Assembly (NCBI GenBank): GCA_036277635.1
Contig: DASUMP010000187.1
Coordinates: forward strand, 1-18,223
Reading direction: 5' to 3'
Length of the DNA: 18,223 nucleotides
From: DASUMP01 sp036277635
Lineage (GTDB): Bacteria > Actinomycetota > Acidimicrobiia > IMCC26256 > PALSA-610
Within the stretch, counting starts at the first letter, position 1. The number at the start of each line of letters is the position of its first letter. The notes under the pieces were generated by a model, which was not told the DNA's origin, did not search any database, and saw nothing but the letters and a program-made list of their open reading frames with translations. Below, in pieces: positions 1 to 6,907 of the stretch. The position numbers and the translations under genes are program-made.

Positions 1-716
1 GCGACGTGGGGGATCGGGCGGAACTGCACCTGGTCGACGCCGACCGGCACGATGTGCATGCGCTCCGCGGGCACGCCCATCTGCGCCACGATGTCCTTGC
101 GGGAGTTCTCCGACACGGTGAGGTGGCGCGGCAGCTGGCGCGCGACGCGCATCTGCATGTTCAAGAAGCCGTACCACCGGCGCAGCGTCACCTTGCGCAG
201 CGGGTTCGTGGTGTGCGCGAGGTCGAGGTCGCGATCGACGGTGATCGGGTGGTGCAGCGTGTGCACGAGCGGCCAACCGTCGTCGAGCATCCCGAGCAGC
301 CCGGTGCCGAGGCACTGGTTGTCGTGCACGATGTCGAAGTCGGCGCGACGCTGCTGGAGCAGCCGGCGGGCCCGCAGGCTGAACGCGTACGGCTCGGGGA
401 ACCCGGCCGCGCACATGATCGCGAACTCGCGCAGGTCGACCGTGTCGCGGAACTCGTGCGGCCACGGCACCCGGAACGGGTTGTCGCGACGGTAGAGGTC
501 GAGACCCGGGACCTCGACGAGCCGCACCGGAGCGTCGGCGACCGGCCACGGCTGGCCGGCGAGCATCTCGACGTGGTGACCGAGGTTCGCGAGCTCACGC
601 GTGAGGTGCCGGCTGTAGACGCCCTGCCCGCCGCAGTGCGGGTTCCCCCGGTAGATGAGGAAGGCGACCCGCAGCGGGTCGCCGGGGCGCGGCAGGAGAG
701 CAGGAGCGGCGGGCAT
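1..716 (-). CDS. GT4-family glycosyltransferase, N-terminal part (runs off the left edge)
   Basis: The minus strand is open from an ATG at 716 to the window edge, giving 238 residues without a stop. The protein begins MPAAPALLPRPGDPLRVAFL and continues with YRGNPHCGGQGVYSRHLTRE, then ELANLGHHVEMLAGQPWP. This is the classic GT4 N-terminal Rossmann opening: a hydrophobic strand, a Gly-rich acceptor/donor loop (GGQGVY near residues 29-34), then 'L..LGH.V.'. Further along are DFDIVHDNQCLG, HTLHHPIT and, near the edge, LTVSENSRKDI followed by MHIVPVGVD, which matches the entry to the C-terminal GT-B domain. The family transfers sugars from activated donors to lipid or glycan acceptors at the cytoplasmic face; the substrate cannot be read. 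An in-frame TAG just upstream rules out a longer start. The nucleotide-sugar-binding C-terminal domain lies outside the window. It is divergent from the S9 peptidase gene. Family call is firm, function is not. Confidence 0.88.
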   Translation of the reverse strand, partial: MPAAPALLPRPGDPLRVAFLIYRGNPHCGGQGVYSRHLTRELANLGHHVEMLAGQPWPVADAPVRLVEVPGLDLYRRDNPFRVPWPHEFRDTVDLREFAIMCAAGFPEPYAFSLRARRLLQQRRADFDIVHDNQCLGTGLLGMLDDGWPLVHTLHHPITVDRDLDLAHTTNPLRKVTLRRWYGFLNMQMRVARQLPRHLTVSENSRKDIVAQMGVPAERMHIVPVGVDQVQFRPIPHV

Positions 717-725
717 GAGGCGGAC

Positions 726-731
726 AGGCTA
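726..731 (-). promoter_or_regulatory. Predicted -10 box (TAGCCT) of the glycosyltransferase gene
   Basis: Read on the minus strand, TAGCCT lies 9 nt before the ATG at 716. No Shine-Dalgarno sequence fits in that gap, so the transcript is probably leaderless or nearly so, like most promoters in this window. Confidence 0.55.
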
Positions 732-770
732 CCGGGGCGCGCCTCGTGGGTCCCGGGCGGACAGCGCCGG

Positions 771-776
771 TACTGT
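771..776 (+). promoter_or_regulatory. Predicted -10 box (TACTGT) of the S9 peptidase gene
   Basis: TACTGT lies 8 nt before the GTG at 785, at the same distance as the other leaderless promoters here. It straddles the spacer and right arm of the inverted repeat at 756-781, so a protein bound there would block it. Confidence 0.5.
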
Positions 777-784
777 CCGCCGCC

Positions 785-2611
785 GTGCCCACGCCGCCTC
801 TGTCCGCACCCGCTCCCGTGCCCGCTGCGGTCGTCGCCCGGTCCCGATCGGTGGCCGAGCCCCGCTGGTCGCCACGGGGCCGCTGGCTCGGATGGGTCGA
901 GACGACCGACGGGCGTGCGGAGGTGGTGGTAGCCCCTGGCGACGGATCCGGCCCCGCCCTGGTGGTGACGGCCGCGCTCGGTGTCGCGCCGTCGGGTGGC
1001 TACGGGGGTGGGTCGTGGTGCTTCGCCGGCGACGAGGAGATCGTCGTCGCCACGCCCGACGGCGCGCTGGTCGTCGTCGGGGTCGACGGCGCGGTCCGAC
1101 GCACGCTGACGCGCGACGGCCGCGCGTTCGCTCCCGTCGTCTCGGCGCGCGGCGACGTCGCGTGTTGCATCGAGCGCGACGACGCGTGCGACGTCGCGGT
1201 GGTGCCGCTCGACGGCACGCGCTGGCCGCGCCGCGTGTCGGACGCGGCGTGGGCGTGGGATCCGTCGTGGGACGCCGACGGCGCCGCGCTCGCGTGGCAC
1301 GAATGGGACGCAGGTGTGATGCCGTGGGACGCGTCGCGCATCGTCGTGCAGGTCGATGGCGGCGCGCCGACCGTGATCGCCGGCGGCGCGTCGGTGAGCG
1401 TCGGGCAGCCGCGGTTCGCGCCGATCGGTCGTCGCCTCGCGTACACGAGCGACGAGTCCGGGTTCGCGAACCTGTGGGTCCACGACCTCGAGACGGGGAG
1501 CGCGCACCCGGTGCTCGCGGAGCGCTCCGAGCACGCCGAACCGTCGTGGGGTCCCGGACAGCGATCGTTCGCGTGGTCACCCGACGGCGAGCAGCTCGCG
1601 TGGTGTCGCAACGAGAAGGGTTTCGGTCGCCTCGTCGTCGGCGCGCCCGGTCGTCGTTCCGCGCGCGACCTGTCGCGAGGGTGGCACCGCGGCATCGACT
1701 GGGGTGCGGGTGGGATCGTCGCGGCGCGTTCCGGCGCGCGCACGCCGACGCAGATCGCGGTGCTCGCCCCCGACGGGTCCGGCCGACGAGTGATCGCACG
1801 CGGTCCGGTCGCGGGCTTCGTCGAAGACGCACTTGCCGAACCGCGCTCGGTGACGTGGAAGTCGGGGACCGCGACCGTGCACGGCCTCCTGTACCCCGCA
1901 GTCGGCGTGCCGGTCGGCGAGCGCCCGCCGCTGCTCGTCGACGTGCACGGCGGCCCGACCGGCCAGGCGACGGTCTCGTGGAACCCTGAGGTCGCCTACT
2001 GGACGTCGCGCGGATGGGCGGTGCTACGACCGAACCCGAGGGGTTCGACCGGGTACGGCCGTACGTACGCACAGTCGCTGTCTGGCCGGTGGGGTGAGCG
2101 CGACGTCGGCGACGTCGCGGCCGGGATCCGCGCCGCGCACCGAGACGGCTGGGCCGACGGCGGGCGGGTCGCGATCAGTGGTGGGAGCTCGGGCGGCTTC
2201 GTCGCGCTCCTCGTCGCGGCGCGTCATCCCGAGCTGGTGCGCGCCGTCGTCGACGCGAGCGGCGTCACCGACCTGTTCGACCTCGCCGAGACGACGCACC
2301 GCTTCGAGTCGCGGTACCTCGACCGGCTCGTCGGCGAGCTGCCCGGTCACGCCGACCGGTACCGCGACCGTTCGCCGGTCACGCACGCGCGGGCCATCAC
2401 CGCGCCGGTCCTGGTGTTGCACGGCACCGCCGACGAGGTGGTACCGATCGGGCAGGCGGATCGACTCGTCGAGGAATTGCGGGCGGTCGGCACTCCCGTG
2501 GAGTACGAGCAGTACGACGGCGCCGGCCACGGGCTGCGCGCCGTCGCACACGTCGAGGACGCGATGTCGCGCACCGACGCGTTCCTCACACGCTGGGTGT
2601 TGCGCCGATGA
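785..2611 (+). CDS. S9-family (prolyl oligopeptidase/acylaminoacyl-peptidase-type) serine peptidase
   Basis: A 608-residue protein with the two-part S9 layout. Residues ~20-340 form a beta-propeller built of TolB/PD40-like blades (EPRWSPRGRWLGWV, FAPIGRRLAYTSDESG, SFAWSPDGEQLAW). Residues ~360-608 form the alpha/beta-hydrolase catalytic domain. The nucleophile is Ser468 in GGSSGG, the acid Asp550 in HGTADEVVP and the base His582 in YDGAGHGL; the oxyanion segment is VHGGP at 387-391. Members cleave short peptides, often after Pro or as N-acyl-aminoacyl peptides. No signal peptide is seen, so it is probably cytoplasmic. I chose GTG 785 because a TACTGT box lies 8 nt upstream; an in-frame GTG at 746 would add 13 residues unlike the family and would precede that promoter. 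The next gene overlaps its stop by 4 nt (ATGA). Exact specificity cannot be read. Confidence 0.9.
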   Translation: MPTPPLSAPAPVPAAVVARSRSVAEPRWSPRGRWLGWVETTDGRAEVVVAPGDGSGPALVVTAALGVAPSGGYGGGSWCFAGDEEIVVATPDGALVVVGVDGAVRRTLTRDGRAFAPVVSARGDVACCIERDDACDVAVVPLDGTRWPRRVSDAAWAWDPSWDADGAALAWHEWDAGVMPWDASRIVVQVDGGAPTVIAGGASVSVGQPRFAPIGRRLAYTSDESGFANLWVHDLETGSAHPVLAERSEHAEPSWGPGQRSFAWSPDGEQLAWCRNEKGFGRLVVGAPGRRSARDLSRGWHRGIDWGAGGIVAARSGARTPTQIAVLAPDGSGRRVIARGPVAGFVEDALAEPRSVTWKSGTATVHGLLYPAVGVPVGERPPLLVDVHGGPTGQATVSWNPEVAYWTSRGWAVLRPNPRGSTGYGRTYAQSLSGRWGERDVGDVAAGIRAAHRDGWADGGRVAISGGSSGGFVALLVAARHPELVRAVVDASGVTDLFDLAETTHRFESRYLDRLVGELPGHADRYRDRSPVTHARAITAPVLVLHGTADEVVPIGQADRLVEELRAVGTPVEYEQYDGAGHGLRAVAHVEDAMSRTDAFLTRWVLRR

Positions 2612-3270
2612 AAGCGACACTCGTCACCGAGACCGCGTTCCAAGGCCTGCGCCGGAACGCGCACGCCGATCGGGCGGTCGTCCTCGCCCACGGCGCGGGC
2701 GCCGACATGCACGCGACAACGCTCACGACCGTCAGCGACGCGCTCGCCGCGGCGGGCATCCCCTCGCTGCGCTTCCAGTTCCCGTACCGCAGCGCGGGTC
2801 GGCGCGCACCGGATCGTGCCCCCGTGCTCGCGGCCGCGGTGCGCGAGGCCGCCGCGCTGCTCGCACGCCGCACCAAGCTCCCCGCCGACCGGGTGGTGCT
2901 CGGTGGTCGTTCGATGGGAGGGCGGATCGCGAGCGTGGTCGTCGCCGACGTCGAGGACCCGTTGCCCGCGGCGGGACTCGTGCTCCTCGGCTATCCGTTG
3001 CATCCGCCCGGCAAGCCCGAGCAGCTGCGCGTCGAGCACTTGGCGCGCATCGCCGTCCCGACGTTGTTCGTGAGCGGCACTCGCGACGCGTTCGGGACGC
3101 CGCCGGAGCTCCGGCGAGCCGCCCGTCGCGTCAAGGGTCCGACCGCGTTCCATTGGATCGAGTCGGGCGACCATGGTTTCAGAACCCTGAAATCGAGCCC
3201 GACGTCCACCGAAGAGGTGCTCGCCGGGGCGGCGGCCGCGATCGTCGAGTTCGTCGCTTCACTCGAGTAG
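2608..3270 (+). CDS. KANL3/Tex30-like alpha/beta hydrolase
   Basis: A 220-residue alpha/beta hydrolase fold protein. The oxyanion-loop motif is LAHGAGADMH (residues 27-36), the nucleophile elbow GGRSMGG has Ser102, the acid is Asp160 in SGTRDAFG and the base His189 in GDHGF. Both the HGAGA.M loop and the GRSMGGR elbow are typical of the small KANL3/Tex30 (dienelactone-hydrolase-like) group, whose bacterial members have no assigned substrate. There is no signal peptide or lid domain, so it is a compact cytosolic hydrolase. Its ATG overlaps the stop of the S9 peptidase gene (ATGA), which implies translational coupling and a shared transcript. The catalytic triad is complete, so it should be active, perhaps as an esterase or thioesterase. 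Family confidence is good; function is unknown. Confidence 0.85.
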   Translation: MKATLVTETAFQGLRRNAHADRAVVLAHGAGADMHATTLTTVSDALAAAGIPSLRFQFPYRSAGRRAPDRAPVLAAAVREAAALLARRTKLPADRVVLGGRSMGGRIASVVVADVEDPLPAAGLVLLGYPLHPPGKPEQLRVEHLARIAVPTLFVSGTRDAFGTPPELRRAARRVKGPTAFHWIESGDHGFRTLKSSPTSTEEVLAGAAAAIVEFVASLE

Positions 3271-3275
3271 TCGAC

Positions 3276-3282
3276 GGGGAGG
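3276..3282 (+). promoter_or_regulatory. Strong Shine-Dalgarno sequence (GGGGAGG) fixing the dehydrogenase start
   Basis: GGGGAGG lies 5 nt before GTG 3288. The reading frame extends far upstream without a stop, so this site, together with the conserved Rossmann start right after the GTG, decides the start codon. It marks the gene as an internal, leadered member of the operon, unlike the leaderless genes elsewhere. Confidence 0.75.
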
Positions 3283-3287
3283 TCAGC

Positions 3288-4214
3288 GTGGCAGGACCGA
3301 CGATCGGCATCGTCGGAGTCGGCGGTGTGGGAGTCGCGACCGCGTCCGCGCTCGTGATGCGCGGCCTCGCGAGTCGCGTCACGTTGTACGCGCGCGACGG
3401 TGGCTCGGCGCACGGGCTCGCACTCGACTTCATGCACGGTCGGTCACTCCTCCCGCACATCGAGGTGCGCGGGAAGGGGATGGACGAGATCGAACCCGAG
3501 GACATCCTGATCATCACCGCGGGTCACCGCACCGCGCCCGGCGAGACCCGACTCGACCTGCTGCGCCAGAACATCGCAGTGATGGACTCGGTCGCCGAGG
3601 CGGTGGAGGCGGGCGGGCTGCCCCGCATCGCGCTCGTGGTCACCAACCCGCTCGACGTGATGACGGAGTACCTGACCCGGCGTTGGAGCGGGAAGCCCGT
3701 CGCGGTGTTGGGATCGGGGACCGCGCTCGAGACGCTGCGCGTGACCGACGCGGTCGCCAGCGAGTGCGGCGTCCATCCCCGCAGCGTGCACGTGTGGGTC
3801 GTGGGCGAACACGGCGACTCGTGCGTGTTCTTGTTCGACTCGGCGGTCGTCGGGACGCTGCCGCTGCTCGACTTCGCCACGCAGCGCCTGATCGGGCTCA
3901 CGTCGGATCGTCTCGCCGCGATCGAGCACGAGGTGCGAACCGCGGCCTACCAGGTGCGCGACCTGCGCGGTGCGGCGGTGCAGGGCGTCGGCCTCACGGT
4001 GAGCGGGCTCGTCCACGCGCTCGTCCACGAGCAGGGAGCGCTCATCCCGGTCTCGGTGCGCGTCGCCCCGAGACTGTGCGCGAGCTTGCCGTGCGTGCTC
4101 GGTCCCGATGGTCCGAGCGCTCCGGTCTGGCCCGCGATGAGCGCCCACGAGCTCCGAGCGTGGGAGCGATCCCTCGAGGTGATCGCGTCGGCCAACGACG
4201 CACTGCCGATCTGA
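3288..4214 (+). CDS. Lactate/malate dehydrogenase-family 2-hydroxyacid dehydrogenase
   Basis: A 308-residue protein of normal family length. The Rossmann motif GVGGVG is at 10-15, the mobile-loop segment PGETRLD at 84-90 (Arg88 = LDH Arg109), Asn120 in VTNPLD (= Asn140), Arg151 (= Arg171, carboxylate binding) and catalytic His175 in GEHGDS (= His195). The family interconverts 2-oxo acids and L-2-hydroxy acids with NAD(P)H. Three positions are unusual. The Asp after beta-strand 2 that binds the NAD ribose is Ala35, followed by Arg36 (LYARDG). The catalytic Asp168 equivalent is Glu148. The loop residue separating LDH (Gln102) from MDH (Arg) is Thr82. So neither lactate nor malate can be named as substrate, and NADPH use is possible. 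It is third in the run with the S9 peptidase and hydrolase, and converges on lhgO with a 12-bp gap. Confidence 0.87.
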   Translation: MAGPTIGIVGVGGVGVATASALVMRGLASRVTLYARDGGSAHGLALDFMHGRSLLPHIEVRGKGMDEIEPEDILIITAGHRTAPGETRLDLLRQNIAVMDSVAEAVEAGGLPRIALVVTNPLDVMTEYLTRRWSGKPVAVLGSGTALETLRVTDAVASECGVHPRSVHVWVVGEHGDSCVFLFDSAVVGTLPLLDFATQRLIGLTSDRLAAIEHEVRTAAYQVRDLRGAAVQGVGLTVSGLVHALVHEQGALIPVSVRVAPRLCASLPCVLGPDGPSAPVWPAMSAHELRAWERSLEVIASANDALPI

Positions 4215-4226
4215 GTGCCCGAACGC

Positions 4227-5435
4227 TCAGCGCGAGTCCAGCTCGAGGCGCGTCGCGATCGAAGCGCCGATCTCGAGCGCGGCGGTCGCGGCGGGTGACG
4301 GCGCGTTGAGCACGTGCAGCGCCCGGCCGACCGACCGGAACGCGAAGTCGTCGACGAGCGCCCCGCTCGCGTCGACGGCCTGGGCACGGACGCCGGCAGG
4401 CGCGCGCACGAGGTCGGTGCGTGCGATCTCGGGGACGAGCCGCCGCGCCGCCGCCGCGAACCGGCGGCGGCTGAACGAGCGCGCCATCTCGTCGATGCCG
4501 AAGCGCCAGTGCTGGGCGGCGAAGCGGCGGAAGCCGCGGTAGCGCAGCGTCGCGACCAAGTGGCCGACGTCGACGGTGCGCCAGCGGTACCCGTGACGGG
4601 CGAACGCGAGCACTGCGTTCGGTCCGGCGTGCACGTGGCCGTCGATGCCGCGCGTCAGGTGCACGCCGAGGAACGGGAGGTCGGGATCGGGGACCGGGTA
4701 CACGAGCGCACGGACGAGATGGGAGCGTTCGGCGACGAGCTCCCAGTACTCACCTCGGAACGCGACGACGCGCACGCCGGCGGCGCCGTCGGGTCCACTC
4801 ACCGCCTGTGCGACCTCGTCGGCGTGCAACCCGGCACAGGTCACGACGCGTTGCGCCTCGATCGGCCCGCCGGTCGTCTCGACGACGAGGCCCGCGGTGG
4901 TGTCGGTCGCCGTGAGCACCGTGGTCGCGACCCGGATCGTGGCGCCGTTCGCTTCGATCTCGGCGGCGAGCGAACGGCACACCTGGGCGTAGTCGACGAT
5001 GCCCGTGTCGAGCACGTGCAGCGCGCCGACGCCCGCGACGTGCGGCTCGAGCTCGCGCAGGCGCGCCGATCCGATGGTCTCGGTGCGCACACCGTTCGCG
5101 ACGCACCGGCGCTCGAGCTCGGCGAGCCGACCACGGTCGTCGTCGTCGATCGCGACGACGACCTTGCCGCACACGTCGTGGTCGATCCCGTGCTCTCGGC
5201 AGTAGGCGACCATCGAGCGTCGCCCGGCGGTGCACAGCCGTGCCTTCTCGGAACCGGGCCGGTAGTAGACGCCGGCGTGGATCACGCCCGAATTGCGGCC
5301 GCTCTGGTGGGCGGCGACCACCGGCTCTCGTTCGACGACGAGCACCGACTTCGCCGGGTGGGCGCGCACGATCGCCCGGGCTGTCGCCAGACCGACGATC
5401 CCACCGCCCACCACGAGCACGTCGACACGTTCCAC
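4227..5435 (-). CDS. lhgO: L-2-hydroxyglutarate oxidase (FAD-dependent, DAO fold)
   Basis: A 402-residue FAD protein of the D-amino-acid-oxidase superfamily. The dinucleotide motif VLVVGGGIVGLATARAI lies near residues 6-22 and the ribose-binding acid in VLVVERE at 31-37. The segment HQSGRNSGVIHAGVYYRPGS (43-62) is the LhgO/L2HGDH signature. DTGIVDYAQV and the C-terminal segment around VRAQAVDASGALVDDF also match the family. The enzyme oxidises L-2-hydroxyglutarate to 2-oxoglutarate, passing electrons to the quinone pool in the E. coli enzyme or to oxygen. It clears a toxic by-product of malate or lactate dehydrogenases acting on 2-oxoglutarate. The GTG start at 5435 immediately precedes the conserved N-terminus and has a TAGCGT box 8 nt upstream. 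It is divergent from the cyclase gene and convergent with the dehydrogenase. Bacterial paralogues of unknown substrate exist, so the exact substrate is likely, not proven. Confidence 0.87.
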   Translation of the reverse strand: MERVDVLVVGGGIVGLATARAIVRAHPAKSVLVVEREPVVAAHQSGRNSGVIHAGVYYRPGSEKARLCTAGRRSMVAYCREHGIDHDVCGKVVVAIDDDDRGRLAELERRCVANGVRTETIGSARLRELEPHVAGVGALHVLDTGIVDYAQVCRSLAAEIEANGATIRVATTVLTATDTTAGLVVETTGGPIEAQRVVTCAGLHADEVAQAVSGPDGAAGVRVVAFRGEYWELVAERSHLVRALVYPVPDPDLPFLGVHLTRGIDGHVHAGPNAVLAFARHGYRWRTVDVGHLVATLRYRGFRRFAAQHWRFGIDEMARSFSRRRFAAAARRLVPEIARTDLVRAPAGVRAQAVDASGALVDDFAFRSVGRALHVLNAPSPAATAALEIGASIATRLELDSR

Positions 5436-5443
5436 GCATGCGC

Positions 5444-5449
5444 ACGCTA
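5444..5449 (-). promoter_or_regulatory. Predicted -10 box (TAGCGT) of lhgO
   Basis: On the minus strand TAGCGT lies 8 nt before the GTG at 5435. The nearby ATG at 5439 is out of frame. This supports GTG 5435 as start and a leaderless transcript. Confidence 0.5.
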
Positions 5450-5467
5450 TTGCTCGCGGAGCCGCGC

Positions 5468-5495
5468 GAGTCGTGTCGGGGTCGTGTGAGTCGTG
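5468..5495 (+). repeat. Direct repeat GAGTCGTG, 20 bp apart, in the lhgO/cyclase divergent region
   Basis: GAGTCGTG occurs at 5468-5475 and again at 5488-5495, with a further GTCGTG core at 5481-5486. The 20-bp period is close to two helical turns and sits just upstream of the cyclase start. It may be a regulator site, or simply low-complexity GTCG-rich DNA. Confidence 0.35.
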
Positions 5496-5508
5496 GGAGA
5501 CTTCCGGC

Positions 5509-6051
5509 GTGCGGGTCGTGCGCTATTTCGCGTTCGTCGACCTGTCGGGGTTCACGACGTTCCTCGACGAACGCGGCGACGAGGAGTCGGTTCGAGTGCT
5601 CACGCAGTTCCGCGCGATCGCACGCGAGATCGCGACCGACTTCGGCGTTCGGATCGCGAAGTGGTTGGGTGACGGCTGCATGCTCGTCGCGGTGGAGGCG
5701 AACCTCCTCGTCTCGGCCGTGCTCGGGCTGCAAGAGCGGATCGTGCGCGACGGACTCCCGCTCGAGATGCACGCCGGGATCGCGGGCGGCCCGGTGATCC
5801 TGCTCGAGGGCGACGACTACACGGGGCGACCGGTCAACCTGGCGTCACGGCTGTGCGACGTCGCGGGGCCACGTGACGTGTTCACGACGCCCGACCTCGC
5901 GTCGCTCGCCCCGGCCGGGACCGTGTGCGATGAACGCGAGCCGGTGCTGCTCCCGGGCATGCGCGCGACGGTGCGCGTCGTCCGGCTGGTCGCGACGGCA
6001 CACGCGGCGGAGGCGGCGCCGTCGGGCGACGGCGCGGGTGACCTCCGGTAG
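5509..6051 (+). CDS. Stand-alone class III adenylate/guanylate cyclase catalytic domain protein
   Basis: A 180-residue protein made of little more than one class III cyclase homology domain. The family residues are present: metal-binding Asp11 (FVDLSGFT) and Asp55 (KWLGDGCMLV), purine-recognition Lys51 and Asp103 (GDDYTGRPVN), and transition-state residues Asn110 and Arg114 (NLASRL). The Lys/Asp pair is the adenylate-cyclase type, so ATP to cAMP is the predicted reaction, with the active site formed at a homodimer interface. There are no membrane segments, HAMP or sensor domains. GTG 5509 is chosen because homology begins at once and a weak GAGACT box lies 6 nt upstream; the frame stays open further upstream but without family similarity. 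Its TAG stop forms the start of the next gene's -10 box. Some small homologues are regulatory or inactive, so activity needs testing. Confidence 0.85.
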   Translation: MRVVRYFAFVDLSGFTTFLDERGDEESVRVLTQFRAIAREIATDFGVRIAKWLGDGCMLVAVEANLLVSAVLGLQERIVRDGLPLEMHAGIAGGPVILLEGDDYTGRPVNLASRLCDVAGPRDVFTTPDLASLAPAGTVCDEREPVLLPGMRATVRVVRLVATAHAAEAAPSGDGAGDLR

Positions 6052-6054
6052 GTT
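6049..6054 (+). promoter_or_regulatory. Predicted -10 box (TAGGTT) built on the cyclase stop codon
   Basis: The TAG stop of the cyclase gene (6049-6051) is the first half of TAGGTT, which lies 7 nt before GTG 6062. The downstream gene has no Shine-Dalgarno sequence, so it likely has its own leaderless promoter. Confidence 0.55.
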
Positions 6055-6061
6055 CGGTGTC

Positions 6062-6904
6062 GTGACGAACCAGTACCGAACCCTGCAGTTCGACGTCCGT
6101 GACCACGTCGGATGGTTGACGCTCGATCGACCCGACCGTTTGAACGCGTTCACGATCACGATGTGGCGCGAGATGCGTGCGCTGGGCCAGCAGCTCGTCG
6201 GCGACGAGTCGTTGCGCGCGCTCGTGGTGATCGGTGCCGGCCGTGCGTTCTCGTCCGGGATCGACACGTCGGTGTTCACGGGGGGCGCCGACGGCGACGA
6301 CGGTGTCGACGGGATCGAGGGTGGCGACGATGCCGGCACCCGCCACGCCGACCCCACGGTCGACGGCATCCTGCGGACGCAGGAGGCCTACAGCTGGCTG
6401 AGCGACGCGGCGTACCCGACGATCGCGGCCGTGCGCGGCTACGCGTTGGGCGCCGGACTGCAGCTCGCGCTCGCATGCGACATCCGCGTGTTCGCGCGCG
6501 GCGCGAGCGTGGGCTTGCTCGAGCACAAGTACGGCATCCTCCCCGACCTCGGTGGGACACAGCGTCTGCCCCGTGTCGTGGGGTCCGGGAAGGCGATGGA
6601 GATGATCTTCACCGCCGCGCGCGTCGACGCGGAGGAGGCGTACCGCGTCGGGTTGTGCGAGCGTCTCGTCGACGACGAGGCGCTCGAGTCGGAGGTGGGG
6701 GAGCTCGCGGCGCGGATCGCGGCGCAACCACCGCTCGCGGTGCGCGGCGCGAAGCGCGCGGTGCGGGCGTCGGCCCACCTGACCGTCGCCGAGGGCCTCG
6801 TGGTCGAGGCCGAGGCGCAGTCGGTGTGCCTGCGTTCGGCCGACATGCGCGAGGCGATCGGCGCGTTCGCCGAGGGGCGCACGCCGGAGTACCGGGGCGA
6901 GTGA
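6062..6904 (+). CDS. Enoyl-CoA hydratase/isomerase-family protein with one catalytic Glu replaced
   Basis: A 280-residue crotonase-fold protein. WLTLDRPDRLNAF (18-30) is the usual start, RAFSSGID (61-68) and GYALGAG (126-132) supply the two oxyanion-hole segments, and LPDLGGTQRLPR (160-171) is conserved. Compared with mitochondrial enoyl-CoA hydratase, the first catalytic Glu (Glu144) is Gln134 in GAGLQLALACD, while the second (Glu164) is kept as Glu154 in GLLEHKYG. That is odd for a hydratase; a single Glu is more like enoyl-CoA isomerases or other crotonase chemistries. A Gly/Asp-rich insertion of about 25 residues (~74-98) follows the CoA-binding loop. GTG 6062 is set by the TAGGTT box 7 nt upstream. 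A strong hairpin follows the stop, separating it from murA. The substrate is unknown; 'enoyl-CoA hydratase' is a family name only. Confidence 0.85.
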   Translation: MTNQYRTLQFDVRDHVGWLTLDRPDRLNAFTITMWREMRALGQQLVGDESLRALVVIGAGRAFSSGIDTSVFTGGADGDDGVDGIEGGDDAGTRHADPTVDGILRTQEAYSWLSDAAYPTIAAVRGYALGAGLQLALACDIRVFARGASVGLLEHKYGILPDLGGTQRLPRVVGSGKAMEMIFTAARVDAEEAYRVGLCERLVDDEALESEVGELAARIAAQPPLAVRGAKRAVRASAHLTVAEGLVVEAEAQSVCLRSADMREAIGAFAEGRTPEYRGE

Positions 6905-6907
6905 GCG

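Larger units (their letters stand above)
719..781. repeat. Three copies of a 9-bp motif (GGCGGACAG) in the divergent promoter region
   Basis: GGCGGACAG occurs at 719-727 and 756-764, and its exact complement CTGTCCGCC at 773-781. The last two form a perfect inverted repeat with 9-bp arms and an 8-nt spacer. Each outer copy lies 2-3 nt from a divergent start codon (716 on minus, 785 on plus). The arrangement could be an operator shared by the glycosyltransferase and peptidase genes, or a promoter-leader motif used twice. No regulator gene is nearby. Confidence 0.6.

Noticed and set aside
746..784. Earlier GTG start for the S9 peptidase
   Set aside because: It would place the TACTGT box and the inverted repeat inside the coding region and adds residues unlike the family; GTG 785 fits the leaderless pattern.
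2094..3287. Upstream extension of the lactate/malate dehydrogenase frame by almost 400 codons
   Set aside because: It runs through the S9 peptidase and hydrolase genes in another frame with Arg/Ser-rich nonsense; the GGGGAGG site and Rossmann motif set the start at 3288.
5509..6904. Cyclase plus crotonase as a CBASS- or Pycsar-like defence pair
   Set aside because: The effector proteins expected in such systems (membrane, TIR, nuclease or phospholipase effectors) are absent; the neighbours are metabolic and the second gene has its own promoter.
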